Made by a program: the position numbers and the translations under genes
Shown here: positions 59,201-64,000 of the stretch, piece after piece
Numbering within the stretch: the first letter of the stretch is position 1
How the letters are laid out: every line of letters begins with the position of its first letter
NCBI GenBank assembly: GCA_024734555.1
Contig: JANPWX010000443.1
Location: forward strand, 1,095,504-1,159,503
DNA: 64,000 bases
Direction of reading: 5' to 3'
Origin: Trochalopteron elliotii
Lineage: Eukaryota; Chordata; Aves; Passeriformes; Leiothrichidae
Notes under the pieces: model-generated
What the model was told of the DNA's origin: nothing
Seen by the model: the letters and a program-made list of their open reading frames with translations, nothing else
Database searches by the model: none

Positions 59201-60000
59201 TCCCACTATTTATCCATGAGAAGCTGTAAGCACCAGCAGGCAGAGAGGAGTTTCTGTTCATTGCAGTCAAAGAAAAGGAATAAAAAACAACTTCTCAATG
59301 AATGAAAATTATGTGAAAATATTGCATGAGAATCTGCCACTGATTTTCTCCATGAGCAGAACTCCGTATTCCATCTGTAAAAATAAAATGGTAATCTTCC
59401 CATCTGGCACACTTTTTATCCCATCCATGCCAACTGTAAGATTTCAGGACAGTCTCATGTTTATTATTTTTCTACCCACAAAGGGTCACAGTTTCCACTG
59501 GGGCCTCTAGGTGCTGCTGTAATGCTAATAATACTAATACACATAATTCTGATGGTGGCAAATTTAGCCCAACATCTTAGACTTAAATAAATTATCTGGA
59601 AAAAATGGTTATAAAACAGCCTCCATCCTCCTTCAAATTCTTCAGGTCATTTTGCATCTGCAAAACTCAGCTTGTGGATTGATATGCATCTTATATGTTG
59701 TACCTTGGGAATGTTTTCTCTATGAATCTCACAAAAAATCTGCAGTATGACTTGTGGATTAAAAAAAAAAAAAAGACCAGCAAAAAATGCCTGAAGCTGT
59801 ACCACTCACCTCTCTCCTCCTTCACATACATGCCCAACTGCTGCTTTTCTTTTTCCTTCCCCCCATTGTTTTATCAGTGTGGTGCTAAATTACCAAGTTT
59901 GAAATTTCTTCAGCAAATAAGGGATGCATGCCAGAACACAAGTGCCCCGAGGGATCTGAGTCTTAGGGGAAAAAGCCCTTAATCTCCAAGTTTATAGGTA
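56226..60000. other. Non-coding stretch with candidate regulatory blocks
   Basis: No gene seen, although there are frames of up to 120 codons (57081-57443, plus). The block 57780-58140 is complex AT-rich sequence with homeodomain-type cores (GGATTAATTTAG, AAATAATTAAGTAATCC), an AGTGCT/AGCACT dyad at 58004-58019 around a TCAAGTG NKX2-type core, and retained CpGs near 58095 and 58136. An A14 run lies at 59761-59774. Confidence 0.45.
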
Positions 60001-63000
60001 GCAGCACTTTCCTGAAATTGGAAAATGTTCAACTCATTTATGAAAGAAATCTGCCACAAGGATATGCTGATGTTCACAGCTATTTCATTAATAACCCATT
60101 GTGATCCATGGGTTATAGGACAGGTTTATTTGGACACCTGCATCAAATATATTCTCCCCCCTCCCTGCCCTGAATTTTCCCGATGAGCAAAATCTTCTTA
60201 GAGCAAACCAGGTAGCTCTCGGGGTAAGATTTTTTCCAAATGCATCAGGCACCTTTGCCCATGTGTGACTAATTTATGTGGAGCAGCACTTCTCCTGCAC
60301 GCCCAGGTGGGCTGCTGTGCACGCACGGGGCCAGTTAAGCATTTACTGCTCAGGATACTGAGCACAGCCAGGGTGGGGGACACAAAGGGCTCTGCCTGCC
60401 CGTGTTGGGGAGCCCAAACCACTTACAGTGCACTACTGCCCCAACACTTTACAGCTTAATCCCAGGGAGATTGCCCAAGTACGGGACAAGGATCAACTTT
60501 GCATGTTCCTCCACCAGTGGAATAAATTAACATTCCTGAATTTCAGTCCCTGGATTTATCTACCAAGCATGACTTAAAACTGTTGATGGGGATTTTAGGG
60601 TATTTATAGTTTCATTACAAGCCCGTAACAAAAAAATCTCCCTCTCCTACTCACATGTGAAAAAAACCATTTAACACTACTGTCAGGATTTGGCAAGGCA
60701 CTGTGGATCCTCAGCCTGCCTTTAGTAGGGCATCTCTCTGCCTGCAGGCAAGTGCCTTGCAATTGGAGAAGGATTAATCATCACTACTAGAGCCCTCACT
60801 TTCCTCCCCAACCTTCTTTTCCCGGGGATGATGAGTTAATTCAGCTGGAACAATGTTAGTTCATCAAGCTTTGTGGTTTATCTGAAAATCGAATGGCAAT
60901 AATTTCATATGGCGACTGACTTAATGCCCATTTAGTTCAGGTTTTAGACAACTCTGGTCGATGATCATAATGGGTTTAATACAAGACATAGGAGGGATGA
61001 AACTGTAGCATTGGTGCTTTCAGGCAGGTTTTCTTCCCTGCTGTAGAGCTGGTGGTGTTGGCTGTGTGCACGTGTGTTTCTGTGTGTAGGGTGTGTATCA
61101 ACTTCTTCTGAACCTCCCCCAGAACCATCCACACATGTGACACTTAAAATAGCAAATGCAAACCTGAAAATTTTAACATGAGTGTTTGACTTTTTATTGG
61201 GTGATAAATTGCTTCTTACTCTTATAAAGTCCACAGGTGTTTATGCCCACTCTTGCACGCCTAGTTAAAACTTTGGCTACAACAGGAATGCTTTGAAAAT
61301 AGCCAGTCACTCCTAAAATTGATTATTAAAATAGAATTACCTGTTATGTATCACATTAATTCTTGTTTTGTAAAGTTCTGTTTTTTAACCCCTTCAGTCT
61401 CCTTTGCCCTGGCATTTTCCTTGCTTCCATATTTTCTTCTTCAACCTTTTGGCTCACAAATCCCACTTTCAGATCACGAATAGTGCTTAAACCCAAATGG
61501 TTCCCCAGGACTTGCTCCCACACAACCTCCTTGCGTGGCTCTTCATGTGCCATGAGGGTTCTGGGACTGGAAGGAGTCTTCCAAAGGAGGCCCTCAAATT
61601 ATTTGCCAAATGGGAAGGCTTGAAAATTAAAAAATTGGAAGAAATGGAGGGTTAATTGAACCTTGTTGAATTATTATGCACATAAAAAGGAAGTCTGCAA
61701 AATCCTTATATTGTGCTTCCTACCTCCTGGATATGATGCCTTCTCAGGGAGTATTTCTTAAGGGTCTTCCATTTTTAGGGCAGCTTCTGCTAAAAGTTGT
61801 GTTTTCAGGCAGAGAAGCAGCAGCTACATTGGGTGGTTTCTCTGGCCACCCCATGTGGACCCTCTGTTGGCTTCATGGGTCCCACTGCTCCATCTCCAGA
61901 TGAGCATATCATCTAGATGCAGGAGTGGGTACAAACCTGAGGGATTTATTGAGTTGTATTTCAACAAGAATGAATGAAAGAGTGATAAAAAAAACCTCAA
62001 ACAGGTGCATTTTTGTCATGTTGGTAGGACTTGGAGGGCTTTTCTCAAAGTCTTTTACTCTCTGTGTGGTTAAGAAAGAAAAGAGCCTTCCAGGCTGCCC
62101 AGCACACAGGGAAATACAGAACAAGGGCATCACGAGTGGAATTTCCCAGATTCTCCAGGATTTTGGCTTCCTTTCAAAGCATGAGAAAGGTGAAGCACAG
62201 AAAAACACAGCTTCTGAGTGGAAGGGAGGCCAACACCCACATCAGCCAGCCTTGCCTTGCCTTGCCCTGGCTCTCTTAGGTGCTAAGACAAGCTGGCTAA
62301 TGTGCATTTCTCCCCAGACTTTTACTGTAGCCAGACTCGTGCCAGACTCATCCAGCAGGGGCTGTCTCACCCTGTGGGTACAGTAACCTCGAGTGTGAAA
62401 ATGGCCCTGGCTGGATTTGAGGGCTTCCAGACTCTTCTGTAATGGAAGCAATGAACACTCCAAAGGAAAACAGCAACAGTCCTCAAAGCATCCAGCACCA
62501 CAGCACGTGCCTTGGCAGGGAGAGATGGGGAAAGGTTTGGAGGAGGAAAGCATTGCAAGGAGTGTGCCCAGAGCAGGGGTGTGGACCAGCAGCACTGCAT
62601 CCCTCAGCATCAAATTTGGGGTGTGCTGTGAGGATTGTGGTTAGTTTGCAGTAAGACAAACATCTTGTCCTGCCACAAGGAAGGGTGTCTGCAGGATTTC
62701 CTCCCCAAGACAGGAGTAAAATTACCCAGGCGGCCAGATAGCCACTGACACATTTTTACATCTTCCTGATGGATGAAGTAGGTAAATCTGCTGCAATTTC
62801 CCTTCTCCTGGCTTGCAGTAACACCCAATATCCAAAAAGTTTCAGGCTCAAAACCCAGTGGCATGCATCAGTGTCTGCCAGACAACTCCATCCCACCAGG
62901 CAGCCCCTGCTCAAGGAGTGTGGGTACCACCAGCTGTGATGGCACCAACATCCACCCTCACCCTTGGAATGTGATGGAGACACTGGCACACTCGGGTACA

Positions 63001-64000
63001 GGACACGAGAGCACTGGTCTCCTGGGATCACCCACATCAGGATGAGAATACAGGGTTGGGCTGTCAAGCTCAGATCAGGATATGAAGGAACATGCTATTT
63101 TAGAGCCCATATTTCAATGGGAGAGAAAAAGTAGAGCCTTTATGCTCAGTATTTTTGGGTAGTTGGCTTCTGCCAGTACCAGCTGTGTGTTGTGACAGAC
63201 CATAAGAGGAGGTACAGCAGTGCTTGTGGGAGCACAGGGATGGCTTCACCCACACCTGGACCCCAACACTGCCAGGGAACACTCACACGTCCCTACCGTG
63301 TATTCACCCTCCCGGGCACCGTGCATTCCCGGCAGACTGAGCTGTGATTGCTCAGCAATCGGGGAGAGCAGACCAACACTGCCTCTGTGCACGTCTGGGG
63401 CTGCCTGTGCTCCGCAGCTCCCCGAGCACAGCTCTGTCCCCACAGGCATCGCAGAGGTCCTTCCACTTTTTTATTGCCTGCACATGCACCACTGTAACTT
63501 TTTTGCAAGGATACGAGGTCGTTTATTTTTTTTTCCCCCCGAAGGCAGTAGGTACTTTCGGGGGAGGGAGGGGATGTGTGTTTTTCTGCACACCCCTCAT
63601 TTCACACTGGTAAATGTCCCGCTCTGCCTGGCTTTGGCAGGCAGGGAAGGGCACAGTGGAGGTGACTCAGCTGGAGGTTCCTTCTCTGCCGAAAGGGGAC
63701 CCCCTCCACTGGCGGGGTGAGCCCCGGGAGTCTCTGGAGCCCTGCACTGCCCTGGGGAAGGGGGTGCAGGGCACAGCACTGATCCCCCTGCATCCCACAG
63801 CCGGGCTGGGGGGAGGAAACCCACCCTCCAGCAGTGCCGGCAAAGCCAGTCTGACCCGAGCAAATGAAAATAATCAAAAGTAATTAGAAGCGTGCTGGAC
63901 TGCTCCTCAGAGATCTGTGCGAGAGAATAAACATGCCGGAGCCCTCCGAGCCACTGCAAAGGCCCATGTCTGAGCTGTTAGGTGCCCTGACCTTGTCCAC
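60001..64000. other. Non-coding stretch, GC rises toward the end
   Basis: Frames of 153 codons (61925-62386, plus) and 166 codons (63220-63720, plus) show no recognisable domains. The second lies in GC-richer sequence, where long frames are expected. The segment 60840-60970 is complex with retained CpGs (AAAATCGAATGG, ATATGGCGACTGAC, TGGTCGATGATC). From 63250 to 63960 CpGs are scattered (about 25 in 700 bp), below a convincing island, but the last 120 bp (AAAGTAATTAGAAGCGTGC, GTGCGAGAGAATAAAC) looks constrained. Confidence 0.45.

Noticed and set aside
61925..62386. 153-codon plus frame
   Set aside because: No recognisable domain or family, and composition shifts along its length. Chance frame is the simplest reading.
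63220..63720. 166-codon plus frame
   Set aside because: Lies in GC-richer sequence where stops are rarer, and overlaps long frames on the other strand. Pro/Ser/Cys-rich, no domain.
63250..63960. Second CpG island
   Set aside because: CpG density is only moderate (about 25 in 700 bp) and spread out. Not convincing by eye, unlike 12030-12470.
1..64000. CRISPR array, prophage or bacterial operons
   Set aside because: No spaced direct repeats of CRISPR type, no ribosome-binding/operon structure, and CR1 elements show that the DNA is avian.

Overview
The window looks like a gene-poor stretch of a bird genome (avian, possibly a songbird), either intergenic or deep inside a very large intron. The main evidence is two fragments with the typical avian CR1 LINE 3' end (18931-18987 on +, 41054-41190 on -). 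There are no Alu, B1 or L1-like sequences, interspersed-repeat density is very low, and base composition is moderately AT-rich and CpG-poor. Several short degraded fragments also resemble the old palindromic MITE-like repeats that I recall from crocodilian, turtle and bird DNA. The species and chromosome cannot be read from the sequence.

I recognise no protein-coding gene, tRNA, rRNA or known microRNA. The longest open frames (about 145-230 codons, e.g. 11757-12452 -, 26032-26595 -, 61925-62386 +, 63220-63720 +) have no recognisable domain and are about what chance gives in 64 kb. Three places are better candidates for exons or broken genes. (1) 11844-11944 on - has strong-looking splice sites and lies beside the only clear CpG island (about 12030-12470). 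(2) 45984-46120 on + is a 137-nt splice-bounded block open in a single frame. (3) 54901-55197 on - has protein-like text in two overlapping frames and an A-rich tract further along the same strand, so it may be a retrocopy.

Layout. 1-12 kb: non-coding, with two MITE-like fragments (about 3.1 and 5.7 kb), short simple repeats, and islands of homeodomain-type AT-rich sequence at 7.9-8.2 and 9.7-10.3 kb. 11.7-12.5 kb: CpG island with the candidate antisense exon. 12.5-28 kb: non-coding. It holds a 12-bp-period array of nuclear-receptor half-sites (17.46-17.57 kb), a nested 105-bp inverted repeat (18.39-18.49 kb), a CR1 tail, more MITE-like fragments and a CpG-retaining block at 23.4-23.6 kb. 28.09-28.31 kb: a long pyrimidine tract. 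28-41 kb: mostly featureless apart from a few AT-rich blocks and a perfect hairpin at 39.44 kb. 41-46 kb: a CR1 tail, a MITE-like palindrome and long AT-rich blocks. 46-64 kb: non-coding, with the possible retrocopy, a POU-octamer palindrome at 56.19 kb and a moderately GC-rich end.

The most likely biological role of the window is long-range regulation. This is inferred from sequence texture and motif arrangement only. No alignment or expression data were available, so calls of candidate conserved elements are deliberately low in confidence.
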